64,000 bases of DNA from J005 sp964613235 (GTDB lineage: Bacteria > Pseudomonadota > Zetaproteobacteria > Mariprofundales > Mariprofundaceae): contig CAZTGM010000001.1 in assembly GCA_964613235.1 (NCBI GenBank), positions 1 to 64,000 on the forward strand, read 5' to 3'. The notes beneath the pieces are model-generated. The model saw only the letters and a list, made by a program, of their open reading frames with translations, ran no database searches and was not told where the DNA came from. Position numbers and translations under genes: made by a program. Below, piece by piece: positions 46,300 to 56,235 of the stretch; within the stretch, counting starts at the first letter, position 1; the number at the start of each line of letters is the position of its first letter.

Positions 46300-46865
46300 G
46301 CGAGCTGACCGGCAAACTGCTGATCGCCTCACCCTCGCTACAGGATGTCAATTTCCGACGCAGCGTCGTGCTCGTTTGCCAGCATGATGAAGAAGGTTGC
46401 ATGGGTCTGATCGTCAATCGTCCCAAACCACTGACCGTGCATGAAGTCCTGCATGATCTGGATATTCCCGAATGCGGACCCGATAGAGAGCGAGGCCAGT
46501 TACATAGCCGACATGTCTACGATGGCGGTCCGGTGGATGTCATTCGCGGATTCATCCTGCACGATGCCTGGCATGTCTACGAATCCACGATGGTGGTCAA
46601 CGATGAACTCAATCTTACCGCTTCGCGCGATATTCTCGAAGCCATCGGCCATGGCGAAGGGCCGGAACATTATCTGATGATGCTCGGTTATGCTGGCTGG
46701 GGCAAGGGACAACTGGAACATGAGCTGCTGCAAAATGACTGGCTCATTGCACCGGCTTCCCCGCGCATCCTGTTCCAGGAAAAAGCAGACCATCGCTGGG
46801 AATTCGGTATCCGCTGCATGGGTATTGATCCGGCGCACCTTTCCGATCAGTTTGGTCATGCATGA
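46296..46865 (+). CDS. yqgE: YqgE/AlgH-family protein (DUF179)
   Basis: 189 residues. Family signatures: GKLLIASPSLQD, RSVVLVCQHDEEGCMGLIVNRP, and MLGYAGWGKGQLEHEL. The function is unknown; AlgH was named for a link with alginate regulation in Pseudomonas. Coupled to pdxA through an ATGA overlap. Confidence 0.93.
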   Translation: MSELTGKLLIASPSLQDVNFRRSVVLVCQHDEEGCMGLIVNRPKPLTVHEVLHDLDIPECGPDRERGQLHSRHVYDGGPVDVIRGFILHDAWHVYESTMVVNDELNLTASRDILEAIGHGEGPEHYLMMLGYAGWGKGQLEHELLQNDWLIAPASPRILFQEKADHRWEFGIRCMGIDPAHLSDQFGHA

Positions 46866-46878
46866 CAGGAGGTTCCAC

Positions 46879-47430
46879 ATGCAATTCCTGATTGTTTATC
46901 ATTCCGATTACGGCAGCACCGAAAAGCTGGCGCAGGCCATTGCCGCTGGTGCGTCGGCGGCAGTCCCCACAGCCGACGTCACCCTGCAACAGGCGCAGCA
47001 AACCGACCTCAATGATCTGCTTGCCGCCGACGTGCTGGTTTTCGGCACACCCGTTCATATGGGCTCGATGTGCTGGCAAATGAAACAACTCATTGATAAC
47101 AGCGCCAAGTTATGGATGGAAGGCACACTGGAAGGCAAAATCGGTGCCGCCTTTGTCACCGGCGGCGGTTTCGGCGGTAGCGGCGGTGGTGCGGAGCAAA
47201 CACTGATCGCCCTGCATTCCAATTTTCTCGAACATGGCATGATCACGGTCGGTTTTCCCAAATCACTGCCCGGCTATGCCGATGGTGGCCTGCAATGGGG
47301 CGTCTGTGCCCGCACCGGCAATCATGAAGGCATACCTGCCGGCATCCATGATGCCGCGCTTGTCGCCGGTCGCAGCTATGGCATGCACGTCGCAACCATC
47401 GCCAGCACAATACTGGCCGCTAAGGGCTAA
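46879..47430 (+). CDS. flavodoxin/WrbA-like FMN-binding protein
   Basis: 183 residues from ATG 46879, which has AGGAGG 7 nt upstream. FMN loops are visible: HSDYGSTEKLAQAI, GTPVHMGSMCWQMKQLID and the glycine-rich TGGGFGGSGGG. It is probably an NAD(P)H:quinone oxidoreductase of the WrbA type or a related flavodoxin-fold reductase; the two cannot be separated by eye. Its stop overlaps the stop of the convergent phosphatase gene. Confidence 0.8.
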   Translation: MQFLIVYHSDYGSTEKLAQAIAAGASAAVPTADVTLQQAQQTDLNDLLAADVLVFGTPVHMGSMCWQMKQLIDNSAKLWMEGTLEGKIGAAFVTGGGFGGSGGGAEQTLIALHSNFLEHGMITVGFPKSLPGYADGGLQWGVCARTGNHEGIPAGIHDAALVAGRSYGMHVATIASTILAAKG

Positions 47431-48011
47431 CTGCGATTAAAAAATTCCAGCCAGGCTTGATCCTGCTCCGCCCCTACACGACTCCAGCAGGCATACGGCA
47501 TGTCGATATTACGCGTCATCGCAATCGGAGCCTGCAGCACAATGGCCAGCAGCATGCGCAGGGAACCGGAGTGCGCAATCAGCAACACATGCTGCCCGGC
47601 ATATTGTTCGATGCATGACTGCCACCATTGCTGCAGTCGCTGTCGCAGTTCCTCCGGCGATTCACCACCCGGCGGGCGCATGCCACTCGGGTCCCTGCGC
47701 CAGCGCTCCAGCATGCCCGGCCATTGTTGCCGAATTTCCGCAGCAGTTTGGCCTTCCCAATCACCATAATGCATCTCCATGACGCGCGGCTCGATGATGC
47801 AGGGAATCTCCCTTACCGCAGCCCATTGCGTCGCTGGATCGGCACAACGTTGCAAAGGTGAAGTGACAATCACATCAATATCATCACGGACACGTTGCCA
47901 GACTCGCTCCATTTGCCGATAACCCTCTGCTGTCAGTGGATCATCCACGCAACCGCGATAGCGCACGCCTCCTTCCAGTTCGCCATGTCTGAGCAAATCG
48001 ACGGTAATCAC
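47427..48011 (-). CDS. histidine phosphatase family protein (CobC/phosphoglycerate mutase-like)
   Basis: 194 residues from GTG 48011, which sits just behind AGGAGG; an ATG at 48026 precedes that site and would add five residues. It has the catalytic LLRHGE near the N-terminus and the second catalytic histidine in [13 protein letters not shown], with [14 protein letters not shown] between. Relatives include alpha-ribazole phosphatase (CobC) of the B12 nucleotide loop; others are broad phosphatases. Being divergent from folE does not settle the substrate. Confidence 0.7.
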   Translation of the reverse strand: MITVDLLRHGELEGGVRYRGCVDDPLTAEGYRQMERVWQRVRDDIDVIVTSPLQRCADPATQWAAVREIPCIIEPRVMEMHYGDWEGQTAAEIRQQWPGMLERWRRDPSGMRPPGGESPEELRQRLQQWWQSCIEQYAGQHVLLIAHSGSLRMLLAIVLQAPIAMTRNIDMPYACWSRVGAEQDQAWLEFFNRS

Positions 48012-48107
48012 AAGACCTCCTGCCATACCAATAGCGCTGCAATGGTGTTGCAGACACAAAAATACGCTAAAGTTGCCGCTGAACGAACACAAGGATGGCT
48101 GGCCGTG

Positions 48108-48707
48108 ATGAACGATTTTGACCCCAATGACCCATACCATATCGAATGCATGCAACATGTACGCGGCTTGCTTGAGTATATCGGAGAGGATCCCGAACGC
48201 GAAGGCCTGCAGGAAACACCGGCCCGCGTACTGGCCGCCATGCAGGAACACTTCGCCGGTTATCGGGAAGACCCGCGCGAACATCTGGAAAAAACCTTCG
48301 AGGAAGTCGAAGGCTATGACGAAGTCGTACTGGTCTCGGATATCGACGTGCACAGCCATTGCGAACACCATCTGGTACCGTTCGTCGGCAAGGCACATGT
48401 GGCCTATATTCCGCGCGACCGCGTGGTCGGCTTATCCAAACTGGCGCGCGTCGTCGAAGGCTATGCCAAACGACTGCAGGTGCAGGAAAAACTAACCATG
48501 CAAATCGCCAACGCCATTGAAGAGGTGCTTGCCCCGAAAGGCGTGGCTGTCATTATCCAGTGTCAGCATTTCTGCATGTGTCACCGCGGCATCCACAAGC
48601 CCAATGCCTGGACCACGACATCCAAACTGACCGGTGCTTTCATGAAGAACCCGTCATCCAGACTGGAACTGTTTCAGCTGATCGGCATGGACAAAAACGC
48701 GCGCTAG
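48108..48707 (+). CDS. folE: GTP cyclohydrolase I
   Basis: 199 residues from ATG 48108; the upstream open frame runs antisense through the phosphatase gene and is rejected. Motifs: [15 protein letters not shown], the zinc ligands in [11 protein letters not shown] and [11 protein letters not shown], and [21 protein letters not shown]. It converts GTP to dihydroneopterin triphosphate for folate. The stop codon lies in a 14-bp palindrome shared with the convergent gene. Confidence 0.96.
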   Translation: MNDFDPNDPYHIECMQHVRGLLEYIGEDPEREGLQETPARVLAAMQEHFAGYREDPREHLEKTFEEVEGYDEVVLVSDIDVHSHCEHHLVPFVGKAHVAYIPRDRVVGLSKLARVVEGYAKRLQVQEKLTMQIANAIEEVLAPKGVAVIIQCQHFCMCHRGIHKPNAWTTTSKLTGAFMKNPSSRLELFQLIGMDKNAR

Positions 48708-49165
48708 CGCGCCATACAACACTGCTTGCTTTTGCGACCACTGCCACAGGGACAGCGCTCGTTACGCCCCACTGTTGTGATCTGGCAATCTCCGTCAACG
48801 TAATACCAGCGTCCTGCGGCGCGCACAAAACGGCTGCGCTCACATAAACGCATGCATTTGCCATGCTCAATAAACGCCGCCTCGAAGTTTACCTCGCCCT
48901 GCACATCGTGCGCAGTACCCTGACGCGTGGCCATGATTTTCATGCCCAGCCAGCGCACGCCGGGTGACAAAGTCAATGTCGCCGGGCGGGTATCGGCATA
49001 CCAGCTTTGCAGCAGGTAATCACTGCGACCCAATACATAGGCCGTATAACGTGAACGCATAAGCGCCTCGGCCGTCTGTGCCGGTGTATCCTCGATATAT
49101 GGCCGGCAGCAATGATCAAACGACATTTCCGACCCACAGGGACAAGCAGTATATGCATCCATCAT
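48704..49165 (-). CDS. YchJ-like protein with two SEC-C motifs
   Basis: 153 residues. An N-terminal [13 protein letters not shown] and a C-terminal [13 protein letters not shown] are SEC-C zinc-binding motifs; the middle ([21 protein letters not shown]) is the NTF2-like YchJ domain. Function is unknown. It is coupled to the preceding cysteine-cluster gene by an overlapping start. Confidence 0.88.
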   Translation of the reverse strand: MMDAYTACPCGSEMSFDHCCRPYIEDTPAQTAEALMRSRYTAYVLGRSDYLLQSWYADTRPATLTLSPGVRWLGMKIMATRQGTAHDVQGEVNFEAAFIEHGKCMRLCERSRFVRAAGRWYYVDGDCQITTVGRNERCPCGSGRKSKQCCMAR

Positions 49166-49605
49166 GACGAATCAGACCCAATATCCAGCAAAATATGCGA
49201 TGCAATCTCGTCTTCCGGCACATCAACTTCGCTGACGCAGGCATGACGCATGGAAATGCCAGCAGCATGCACCGATTCCGCATCACCGGAACGCAACGGA
49301 TGCCAGACCGGCAACGGTTTACCCTCGAAACGCAGACGATAGGCACAGCTTACAGGTAGCCAGGCAAACTGTTCAGCCGTAAAAGTCCGAATGCGCATGC
49401 AACCGGGCACTTCCTGCGCACGGCGGGCATAATTTGTACAACGGCACGTCTGTGCATCGAACAGACGACAGGCCACGTCCGTATAAAACATCTCGCCACT
49501 GTCCTCGTCCTGAAACTTGTGCATACAGCACAGACCACAGCCGTCACACAGCAATTCCCATTGCTGATCATCCAGATCCGCCAGCGGCTGCTGCCAGAAT
49601 GTCAT
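49162..49605 (-). CDS. YcgN-like cysteine-cluster protein (UPF0260/YkgJ family)
   Basis: 147 residues from ATG 49605 with GGAG 8 nt upstream; the frame is open farther upstream but without homology. LCDGCGLCCMHKFQDED and CRLFDAQTCRCTNYARR give the conserved cysteine cluster, presumed to bind zinc or an Fe-S cluster. It is next to a SEC-C protein and downstream of the ftsEXY-uup run. The function is unknown. Confidence 0.88.
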   Translation of the reverse strand: MTFWQQPLADLDDQQWELLCDGCGLCCMHKFQDEDSGEMFYTDVACRLFDAQTCRCTNYARRAQEVPGCMRIRTFTAEQFAWLPVSCAYRLRFEGKPLPVWHPLRSGDAESVHAAGISMRHACVSEVDVPEDEIASHILLDIGSDSS

Positions 49606-49627
49606 GGTAATACTCCGACCATGCACA

Positions 49628-49827
49628 TCAGAGCATCTTATCATAGATGCGCATTTCACGTCTGTAGCCCCGCTCCTCTTCTTCATGGCGATCGAGCATG
49701 ACCAGCTGTTCAGGGGAAATGGCGAAAATCACTCCCTGCACCTGATCACAGACATCCATCGTTTGCCAGGCAACGCGCTGCTGCAGGACATATTCGGACC
49801 ATAGGCAAAATACAGCGATTCCGACAT
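49628..49827 (-). pseudogene. remnant of a gamma-glutamylcyclotransferase-like gene
   Basis: Three bases after the uup stop, ATG 49827 begins MSESLYFAYGPNMS, a good match to the YFAYGSNM phosphate-binding loop of gamma-glutamylcyclotransferases, but this frame stops after 32 codons. A second frame then reads QGVIFAISPEQLVMLDRHEE and RGYRREM up to TGA 49628, which matches the catalytic-Glu end of the same family. About 50 residues that should lie between are missing. The pattern indicates an internal deletion with frameshift; a sequencing error alone would not restore a full-length domain. Confidence 0.55.
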
Positions 49828-49830
49828 TGT

Positions 49831-51753
49831 TCAGTTTCCGCCAGCCAATATTTCGCGTTTTTCTTCCAGTGTCTGCCAGCGTTCATAGGCAGAGGCAAGC
49901 TGCGTTTCCAGTTCGGCCAGACGCTGCTGATCATGCAGGAAAGCTTCGGCATTCGTCGTGAAATAGTCAGGTGCACAAAACCGCGTCTCAATCTCCGCCT
50001 TTTCCGCTTCCATCTGCTCAATTGCAGCCGGAAGGGCATCCAGTTCCCGCTGTTCATGGTAGGATAATTTAAACTGTTTTTTTGCTATTTTCGCATGCGC
50101 TACACCTTCACGCAACCGTTTTACGATCGTTTGCTCCGCCTGTTGTTCCTGCTGGCGCTCCTTCCAGGCCTGATAATCGGAATAGCCGCCCTCAATGGGC
50201 ACAATCAGGCCGTCGCCTTCAAAGGCCAGCACGCGCGAAGCCACACGATCCATAAACGCCCGGTCATGACTGACCAGAATGACCGTACCCTCATAGCGCG
50301 CCAGCGCCTGCTCCAGCACCACCAGCGTACCAATATCCAGGTCGTTGGTCGGTTCATCAAGCACCAGCAAATTGGCCGGCTCCAGCAACAGTTTGGCCAG
50401 CATCAAACGCCCGCGCTCACCACCGGAGAGGGCCGCCACCCGGCTGTTCATACGCTCCTTGTCAAACAGAAAATCCTGCATATAAGACACAACATGACGC
50501 GGCTCATGGCCGCCGATATGCACATAATTGCCGCCATCGGGCAACAAGATATCCTTCAGTTTTGCCTGCGGGTTCAGTTCCCGCATCTGCGTCAGAAATG
50601 CCGGTGCCAGACGCACGCCGTGGCGTACCCTACCCTCGGCCGGTTTCATCTCTCCCAGCAGAATGCGCAATAACGTCGTTTTGCCAATGCCGTTGGGACC
50701 AATCAGCCCCACCCGATCACCGGCCATGATCTTGTGACTGAAATGGCGTACAATCGAAATATCGCCGAAATGATGCGAAATATCGATGGCCTCCATGTGC
50801 ATCTTGCCCGGCTTGATGCCACAGGCCACGCGCAAATCCACACTGCCTCCACGCAAACGTCTGGCCGCGCGCTGTTTGCGCAGTTCTTCCAGCGCCCGCA
50901 CACGGCCCTCATTTCGCCTGCGCCGGGCCGGAATCCCCTTGCGAATCCAGCGTTCCTCGCCGGCAAGCAGTTTGTCGAACTTGCGATGCTGCGTGCTTTC
51001 CAGCGCCAGCATCTCGGCCTTTTTCTCCAGATATTCGGCATAATTGCAGACAAAGTGCGTCAGACGGCCGCGATCAAGTTCAACGATTTCTTCCGCGACG
51101 GCATCGAGAAAATAACGGTCATGGGTAATAAATACGACTGCACCCGGGAAATCGGCCACGAAATCTTCCAGCCATTCAATCGAGGCAATATCCAGATGAT
51201 TGGTCGGCTCATCGAGCAGTAACACATCCGGTTCTGCCACCACGCTACGCGCCAGCGCCACGCGCCGCAGCCAGCCACCGGAGAGTTCACCGACATCACG
51301 GTCGGCTTCCAGCTTCAGCCGCGAAATCGCTGATTCGATACGATTGTTCAGCTGCCATGCACCGACGCGCTCCAGTTCAGCCTGCAATGCATCCACCCGC
51401 TGCAACTGTCGCTCATGCTGACTTGCCTCCAGTTGCTGCAGGGCATCGTGATAGCTTTCAAGCAAACCGGCAATCTCACCCAGGCCTTCGGCAACCACAT
51501 GAAACACCGTCCGACCGGCCTCGAAGTGCGGATCCTGCGGCAAATAGGCCACGCGCATGCCCTTGCGCAGCGTCACTTCACCGGCATCCGGGGCCATCAG
51601 GCCGGACATGATTTTGAGTAACGTCGATTTGCCCTCCCCGTTCCGGCCGATCAAGCCGATGCGCACACCGCGCTGTACACTCAGGGAAACATCATCAAGC
51701 AGCACCTGCGGGCCGAATGCCTTGTGCAAGTGATTCAGGGTCATCAATGGCAT
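49831..51753 (-). CDS. uup: ABC-F ATPase Uup
   Basis: 640 residues with two ABC domains and no membrane segments. Walker A sites are IGRNGEGKSTLL and IGPNGIGKTTLL, and signature motifs are LSGGWLRRVALA and LSGGERGRLMLA. The linker is rich in charged helices, and a C-terminal coiled coil (about 560-635, AAIEQMEAEKAEIE) identifies Uup rather than Ettα or YheS. It is implicated in ribosome function and precise excision control, binding branched DNA. Confidence 0.93.
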   Translation of the reverse strand: MPLMTLNHLHKAFGPQVLLDDVSLSVQRGVRIGLIGRNGEGKSTLLKIMSGLMAPDAGEVTLRKGMRVAYLPQDPHFEAGRTVFHVVAEGLGEIAGLLESYHDALQQLEASQHERQLQRVDALQAELERVGAWQLNNRIESAISRLKLEADRDVGELSGGWLRRVALARSVVAEPDVLLLDEPTNHLDIASIEWLEDFVADFPGAVVFITHDRYFLDAVAEEIVELDRGRLTHFVCNYAEYLEKKAEMLALESTQHRKFDKLLAGEERWIRKGIPARRRRNEGRVRALEELRKQRAARRLRGGSVDLRVACGIKPGKMHMEAIDISHHFGDISIVRHFSHKIMAGDRVGLIGPNGIGKTTLLRILLGEMKPAEGRVRHGVRLAPAFLTQMRELNPQAKLKDILLPDGGNYVHIGGHEPRHVVSYMQDFLFDKERMNSRVAALSGGERGRLMLAKLLLEPANLLVLDEPTNDLDIGTLVVLEQALARYEGTVILVSHDRAFMDRVASRVLAFEGDGLIVPIEGGYSDYQAWKERQQEQQAEQTIVKRLREGVAHAKIAKKQFKLSYHEQRELDALPAAIEQMEAEKAEIETRFCAPDYFTTNAEAFLHDQQRLAELETQLASAYERWQTLEEKREILAGGN

Positions 51754-51798
51754 GGCGTCATGCTACGCCACTTGTCATGAAGTGACAGCCACGAAAGT

Positions 51799-52695
51799 TT
51801 ATGTGTCGTCTTTCTCCGGCAACAGTCCCTGCACGAAATCCTGGCCATCGAACGGCATCAGATCTTCCAGCGTCTCGCCCACACCGACATAGCGAATCGG
51901 CAGGCTGAAACGCGAACTTAATTGCAGCACAATGCCGCCCTTGGCCGTGCCATCCAGCTTGGTCACGATCAATCCGGTCGTACCGGCCACCTCACGAAAC
52001 TTTTCCACCTGCGTGATAGCATTCTGGCCAGTACCGCCATCAACCACCTGCCAGACTTCATGGGGTGCATCGATGCAAGCCTTGCCGATAACGCGGCGTA
52101 CCTTGGCCAGTTCATCCATCAGACCACGATCGGTCTGTACACGTCCGGCGGTATCCACAATAACCACATCGTAATCGCGAGCCATGCCGCGCTGCACGGT
52201 ATCGAATGCCACGGCTGCAGGATCAGCACCGGCATGCTGCCGCACCAGATCGGCACCGGCCCGTTCCACCCATACGGCCAGCTGATCCACTGCTGCAGCG
52301 CGGAAAGTATCGGCCGCACCGACCACAACCCGTTTGCCCTGTTGGCGATACATCGTCGCCAGCTTGCCAATCGTTGTCGTTTTGCCGGTACCATTCACAC
52401 CGACCACCAGCAGTACGAACGGCACCTGTTCCGGTGCATGCACAGGCGCCTCTGCCGGCAACATGGCCAGCATCGCCTCACGCAATGCGTCAACGGCATC
52501 GAGCTTCGACCTCTTTGCCCTGGCAATTAGTTCGCCGGCCAACACCGGACCGCAATCAGCCATCACCAGGCTGTCTTCAATATCCATCCATTCGCTTTCC
52601 GAAAGCTGTTCAGCCTTGCCGCCCGGAATCAGTTGTGCCAGCCCTTCGCGACTTTTGCTCAAACCTTTTTTCAGGCGCTGAAAAAACGAACTCAT
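51799..52695 (-). CDS. ftsY: signal recognition particle receptor FtsY
   Basis: 298 residues: a short-N-terminus form lacking the long acidic domain of E. coli FtsY. NG domain motifs: GVNGTGKTTTIGKLA (G1), DTFRAAAVDQL, DTAGR (G3), and TKLDGTAKGG (G4). It docks ribosome-SRP complexes at the inner membrane. It follows ftsX by 62 bp, as in many Proteobacteria. Confidence 0.96.
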   Translation of the reverse strand: MSSFFQRLKKGLSKSREGLAQLIPGGKAEQLSESEWMDIEDSLVMADCGPVLAGELIARAKRSKLDAVDALREAMLAMLPAEAPVHAPEQVPFVLLVVGVNGTGKTTTIGKLATMYRQQGKRVVVGAADTFRAAAVDQLAVWVERAGADLVRQHAGADPAAVAFDTVQRGMARDYDVVIVDTAGRVQTDRGLMDELAKVRRVIGKACIDAPHEVWQVVDGGTGQNAITQVEKFREVAGTTGLIVTKLDGTAKGGIVLQLSSRFSLPIRYVGVGETLEDLMPFDGQDFVQGLLPEKDDT

Positions 52696-52757
52696 GATTC
52701 AACCGTCCTCATATCCATACTCCGACGACCAAGGCTGCAGCCTTCCGAAGCTACTGT

Positions 52758-53633
52758 CTATTCAGGGTTCTCTGAAGAAACCACGCGCGTTGTGGCGATG
52801 GCTGCTCCCAGGCACCCAACCACGGCACCGCCAAACAGCATTGGCAATAGCAGGACCAGAAGGTGCATGTTCACCCCCATATTATGCAGCCATTCCGAAC
52901 CGAGCCAGAGCACAGGCCATAGCAACAACCAGGCAGCAACGCCTGCGCCCGCCCCCATTGCCACGCCTTCCAGTATGAACGGCATACGCACAAACCATTC
53001 CCGGGCTCCAAGCAATCGCATCAGATGAATTTCATCAGCGCGAGCCAGCAGCGTCATGCGCAGGGTATTGGAGATAATCAGCATCATGGCCAGGGCCAAA
53101 ACCAGCGAGGCGAACATGGCCAGTGTCTGAAGCTGGTCCAGCCAGCGATGTGCCTGTGCCAGGCTGATCTCGCTTTCGTTGACTTCGGCCATATTGCGAT
53201 GCGCCGCATCGCGGATATCGCCAAACAGGAAGTCATGTCCTTCCGGCTGCACCGACAACTGGAATGTCAGCGGCAGTCGGTCGCGCAATTCGTGCGTACC
53301 CAGACCGATATCGCCCATCCATTCGTTCATCCAGCGCGCGGCCTCTTCCCGTGAAATCTGTGTCACCTCTGTGACGCCTTCGATATCTGTCAGATCACGC
53401 TGTAATTGTTCAGCCTGCTGACTGTTGTCAGCATTCAGATAAACATGCACACGGATATCGTTTTTCCAGCTGCCCACCCACTGATTCGCACCCTGCAGAC
53501 CCAGCCATAGCATACCGACGGTCCATAACGCCACGCAGACAATGACCGCTGCCAGGAACTGATGAATACCAAACGGCGGCAAATGAAAACCACCGGGCAA
53601 GCGCAGGCGAACCTGTTCGGGGATATCGTTCAT
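52758..53633 (-). CDS. ftsX: cell division ABC transporter permease FtsX
   Basis: 291 residues with four TM helices: one near residues 25-45, then three after residue 165, separated by a large periplasmic loop (about 50-165) that in other species activates murein hydrolases through EnvC. RADEIHLMRLLGAREWFVR is the diagnostic cytoplasmic motif. It overlaps ftsE by 4 bp (ATGA). Confidence 0.94.
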   Translation of the reverse strand: MNDIPEQVRLRLPGGFHLPPFGIHQFLAAVIVCVALWTVGMLWLGLQGANQWVGSWKNDIRVHVYLNADNSQQAEQLQRDLTDIEGVTEVTQISREEAARWMNEWMGDIGLGTHELRDRLPLTFQLSVQPEGHDFLFGDIRDAAHRNMAEVNESEISLAQAHRWLDQLQTLAMFASLVLALAMMLIISNTLRMTLLARADEIHLMRLLGAREWFVRMPFILEGVAMGAGAGVAAWLLLWPVLWLGSEWLHNMGVNMHLLVLLLPMLFGGAVVGCLGAAIATTRVVSSENPE

Positions 53634-54310
53634 GCGTCAAACCCCACCAGCGAGCCGGCATGCAGTTGCACCACCCGCCCGGGATGCGACTCCAGCAGAT
53701 GCAGATCATGCGTGGACATGATCACGGTTGTACCCTGTTTATTTAATCCGACCAGATAATCCAGCACGCGCCTGGCCGTATCGATATCCAGATTGCCCGT
53801 CGGCTCGTCAGCCAACAACAAGGGGGGATTGGCCGTCATGGCCCGGGCAATGGCCACGCGCTGCTGTTCACCGCCGGATAGAGCTTCCGGAAACGACCAT
53901 AACCGGTCTGCCAGGCCAACATATTCCAGCACCTTGCGCACACGCGGAATCAACCGCCCCGTTTCCCAACCCTGTACACGCAGAGGCAATGCCACATTTT
54001 CAAACACGGTACGCGAAAACAACAACTTGTGATCCTGAAACACGATACCGGTACGTTGGCGAATCTCCCGTATTTTGGCCTCGCGGGCCTCACGCATATT
54101 CAGCCCCTGCACCATCATCTGACCCGACGTCGGCCGCACACCGCCATAGAGCAGACGTAACAACGATGATTTTCCGGCACCGCTCTCGCCGGTCAGATAG
54201 ACGAACTGGCCCGGAAAGATATCCAACGTCACACCGGAAAGTGCCGTTTTTCCGGTAGGATAGCGCAACATGACTTTTTGCATGGAAATCAGTGGACCGG
54301 TTTCGCTCAT
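53630..54310 (-). CDS. ftsE: cell division ATP-binding protein FtsE
   Basis: 226 residues. Walker A is [15 protein letters not shown], signature [14 protein letters not shown], Walker [13 protein letters not shown]. It drives the FtsX conformational cycle at the division site. It is followed directly by ftsX and ftsY on the same strand. Confidence 0.95.
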   Translation of the reverse strand: MSETGPLISMQKVMLRYPTGKTALSGVTLDIFPGQFVYLTGESGAGKSSLLRLLYGGVRPTSGQMMVQGLNMREAREAKIREIRQRTGIVFQDHKLLFSRTVFENVALPLRVQGWETGRLIPRVRKVLEYVGLADRLWSFPEALSGGEQQRVAIARAMTANPPLLLADEPTGNLDIDTARRVLDYLVGLNKQGTTVIMSTHDLHLLESHPGRVVQLHAGSLVGFDA

Positions 54311-54352
54311 GCGCTAAAACGTAACTCCAAGCCCGGGGGATGTCATCATCTG

Positions 54353-54805
54353 TTATACCGGGAAAAGCGCCCTGCCGCGCCGGGCGTAGGAAACCATATG
54401 CTGCTGCAACAATCTAAGTCCCAATGCACCCTGATGTGCCGGATGCAGCAGGGTAAGCCTGTCATCGGCATCCCGCTCAATGACAAAGACTTCCAGCTGG
54501 CTGATACCCTGCAACAGGCGGTCGGTTTCCTCTTCACCCACCAGCCGCCGCCACATGCGCAGATCCGTTTCAATACGCTCGGGCAATACCTGACTGCGAG
54601 GCAATAATCGAAACAATGTCAGCCTGCGATGCTCGTTGGCCAATACTGAGCGGATACACAGACAAACACTGTCGTTCCCGATTTCAACGGCCTGACCCGC
54701 ATCCCGCCATCCCTGCATCAATGATACAAAAAACGCCCGATGAAATGCATCGCAATGCTGCAGGAATTCCGACAACACGGGCACAGCCTGCTGTGACTCA
54801 GACAT
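54353..54805 (-). CDS. protein of unknown function between ispF and ftsE
   Basis: 150 residues from ATG 54805, which overlaps the last codons of ispF, implying translational coupling. The protein is soluble, helical and arginine/leucine-rich, with recognisable stretches [17 protein letters not shown] and [17 protein letters not shown]. No catalytic or DNA-binding motif is recognised. The frame is long and on the operon strand, so it is likely real. Confidence 0.6.
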   Translation of the reverse strand: MSESQQAVPVLSEFLQHCDAFHRAFFVSLMQGWRDAGQAVEIGNDSVCLCIRSVLANEHRRLTLFRLLPRSQVLPERIETDLRMWRRLVGEEETDRLLQGISQLEVFVIERDADDRLTLLHPAHQGALGLRLLQQHMVSYARRGRALFPV

Positions 54806-55283
54806 CGGCCTGCTGCAACAATACCACGGCCTGTGCAGCAATGCCTTCGCCCCGCCCGGCAAACCCCAAACGTTCGGTTGTCGTCGCCTTGATACTGACA
54901 TTTTCTACCGCCAGTTGCATGATATCCGCCAGGCGTTCACGCATGGCCGGGATATACGAAGCCAGTTTCGGACGTTGTGCGATCACTGTCGCATCCACAT
55001 TGCCAATACGCCAGTGACGTTCCTGCAGCAGATACACCACATGCTGCAACAGGCGACAACTGTCGATATTCTCCAGCTTCGGGTCGCTATCGGGAAAATG
55101 CTGACCAATATCACCCAGTGCCAAGGCACCGAGCAGGGCATCGCAAATGGCATGAATCAGCACATCCGCATCGGAATGGCCGGCCAGCCCCAGATGAAAC
55201 GACACCTGCACCCCGCCCAGCATCAATGGACGCCCTTCGGTAAAGGCATGCACATCAAAACCCTGCCCGACCCTGATATTCAT
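54798..55283 (-). CDS. ispF: 2-C-methyl-D-erythritol 2,4-cyclodiphosphate synthase
   Basis: 161 residues from ATG 55283. The zinc ligands are in GQGFDVHAF and [19 protein letters not shown], and [21 protein letters not shown] complete the family signature. It cyclises CDP-ME-2-phosphate in the MEP pathway. It overlaps the ispD stop by 4 bp. Confidence 0.97.
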   Translation of the reverse strand: MNIRVGQGFDVHAFTEGRPLMLGGVQVSFHLGLAGHSDADVLIHAICDALLGALALGDIGQHFPDSDPKLENIDSCRLLQHVVYLLQERHWRIGNVDATVIAQRPKLASYIPAMRERLADIMQLAVENVSIKATTTERLGFAGRGEGIAAQAVVLLQQADV

Positions 55284-55966
55284 GATTCCGCCTCCAGATG
55301 CATGTTCAGCCATGCCAGGTCATCACGCGTCGTCAGTTTCCGGTTCATGGCCTCGCCTTCGCTGATGTATACCGGAAAACCGCATGCCTCAAGCATCGAG
55401 GCATCATCCGAAAACGCCACCAGGGACTGCCCCGCCTGCTGCAGGGCCTGCTCGAACCACTGACGTCTGGCCACCTGCGGCGTCTGCACGGCAACCAGCG
55501 CATTGCGCGGCAAAGTCTCGATCACCCTGCGTTCATGGTCCACGCGCTTGATCGTATCATGCACCGACATGCCCGGCACCGCCGCACCATGTTGCAAGGC
55601 TGCGTCGAATACTTGCTGCAGCAGGCGCGGCGAAGGAAATGCCCGCGCTGCATCGTGCACCGCCACCCACTGCACAACCTGCGGTAATACCGAAAGCCCC
55701 TGCTGCATCGATTCGGAACGTTCATTGCCACCTGTTACCGGAGGCAATAACGCAAACGGCCAGTCCTTCTGCCGTACCACATCGGCATAATGCGCATCGT
55801 TCGCAGCCAATACAGGCTGTACCCAGCGAATTCGCGGTTCCGCAGCCAGATGTTCCAGCGCATGCAGCAGCAAAGGCTTACCTTGCACACATACATACTG
55901 CTTCGGCAGCTCGGATCCAAAGCGTCTGCCACTTCCGGCAGCCAACAGCAATACGGCAATCTCCAT
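55280..55966 (-). CDS. ispD: 2-C-methyl-D-erythritol 4-phosphate cytidylyltransferase
   Basis: 228 residues from ATG 55966 (an in-frame TTG at 55984 is less likely). The nucleotidyl-transfer loop is [28 protein letters not shown] and the terminal [12 protein letters not shown] motifs follow. It makes CDP-ME from CTP and MEP. ispD and ispF are separate genes, not a fusion. Confidence 0.96.
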   Translation of the reverse strand: MEIAVLLLAAGSGRRFGSELPKQYVCVQGKPLLLHALEHLAAEPRIRWVQPVLAANDAHYADVVRQKDWPFALLPPVTGGNERSESMQQGLSVLPQVVQWVAVHDAARAFPSPRLLQQVFDAALQHGAAVPGMSVHDTIKRVDHERRVIETLPRNALVAVQTPQVARRQWFEQALQQAGQSLVAFSDDASMLEACGFPVYISEGEAMNRKLTTRDDLAWLNMHLEAES

Positions 55967-56001
55967 GTTGCGATTGTGCAGCAAAGACCGGAGCGGTCAA
56001 C

Positions 56002-56142
56002 CAGGGGCTGTTCACGCTTATTTTGGTGTTGTCACTGCTGCCCGAAGGGATTGGCTATGATCTCGAATTCGCAAGCGATCATGCCGCGAGGCGGAATCAT
56101 GGTCGAATCGCCACCGTCAAGAATAAGTGTGAACACCCCCTG
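56002..56142. repeat. 141-bp element with 21-bp terminal inverted repeats (MITE-like)
   Basis: The left end (56002-56022) and the reverse complement of the right end (56122-56142) agree at 19 of 21 positions; both start CAGGGG and carry TGTTCAC and CTTATT. The 99 bp between them show no gene. A non-autonomous mobile element or a large hairpin is possible. No transposase is nearby, and target duplications are unclear apart from a 2-bp AC at each flank. Confidence 0.5.
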
Positions 56143-56235
56143 ACATGACATGGTTGCCCGCAGCCATTGCATCGGATATAAAACGGGCTCCATGACAAGC
56201 AACAACACATTCATGTATAGTTTTCCGATGCTGGA

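Noticed and set aside
47895..48107. N-terminal extension of FolE by about 70 codons
   Set aside because: The extension is antisense to the histidine phosphatase and lacks family similarity; ATG 48108 gives a normal FolE.
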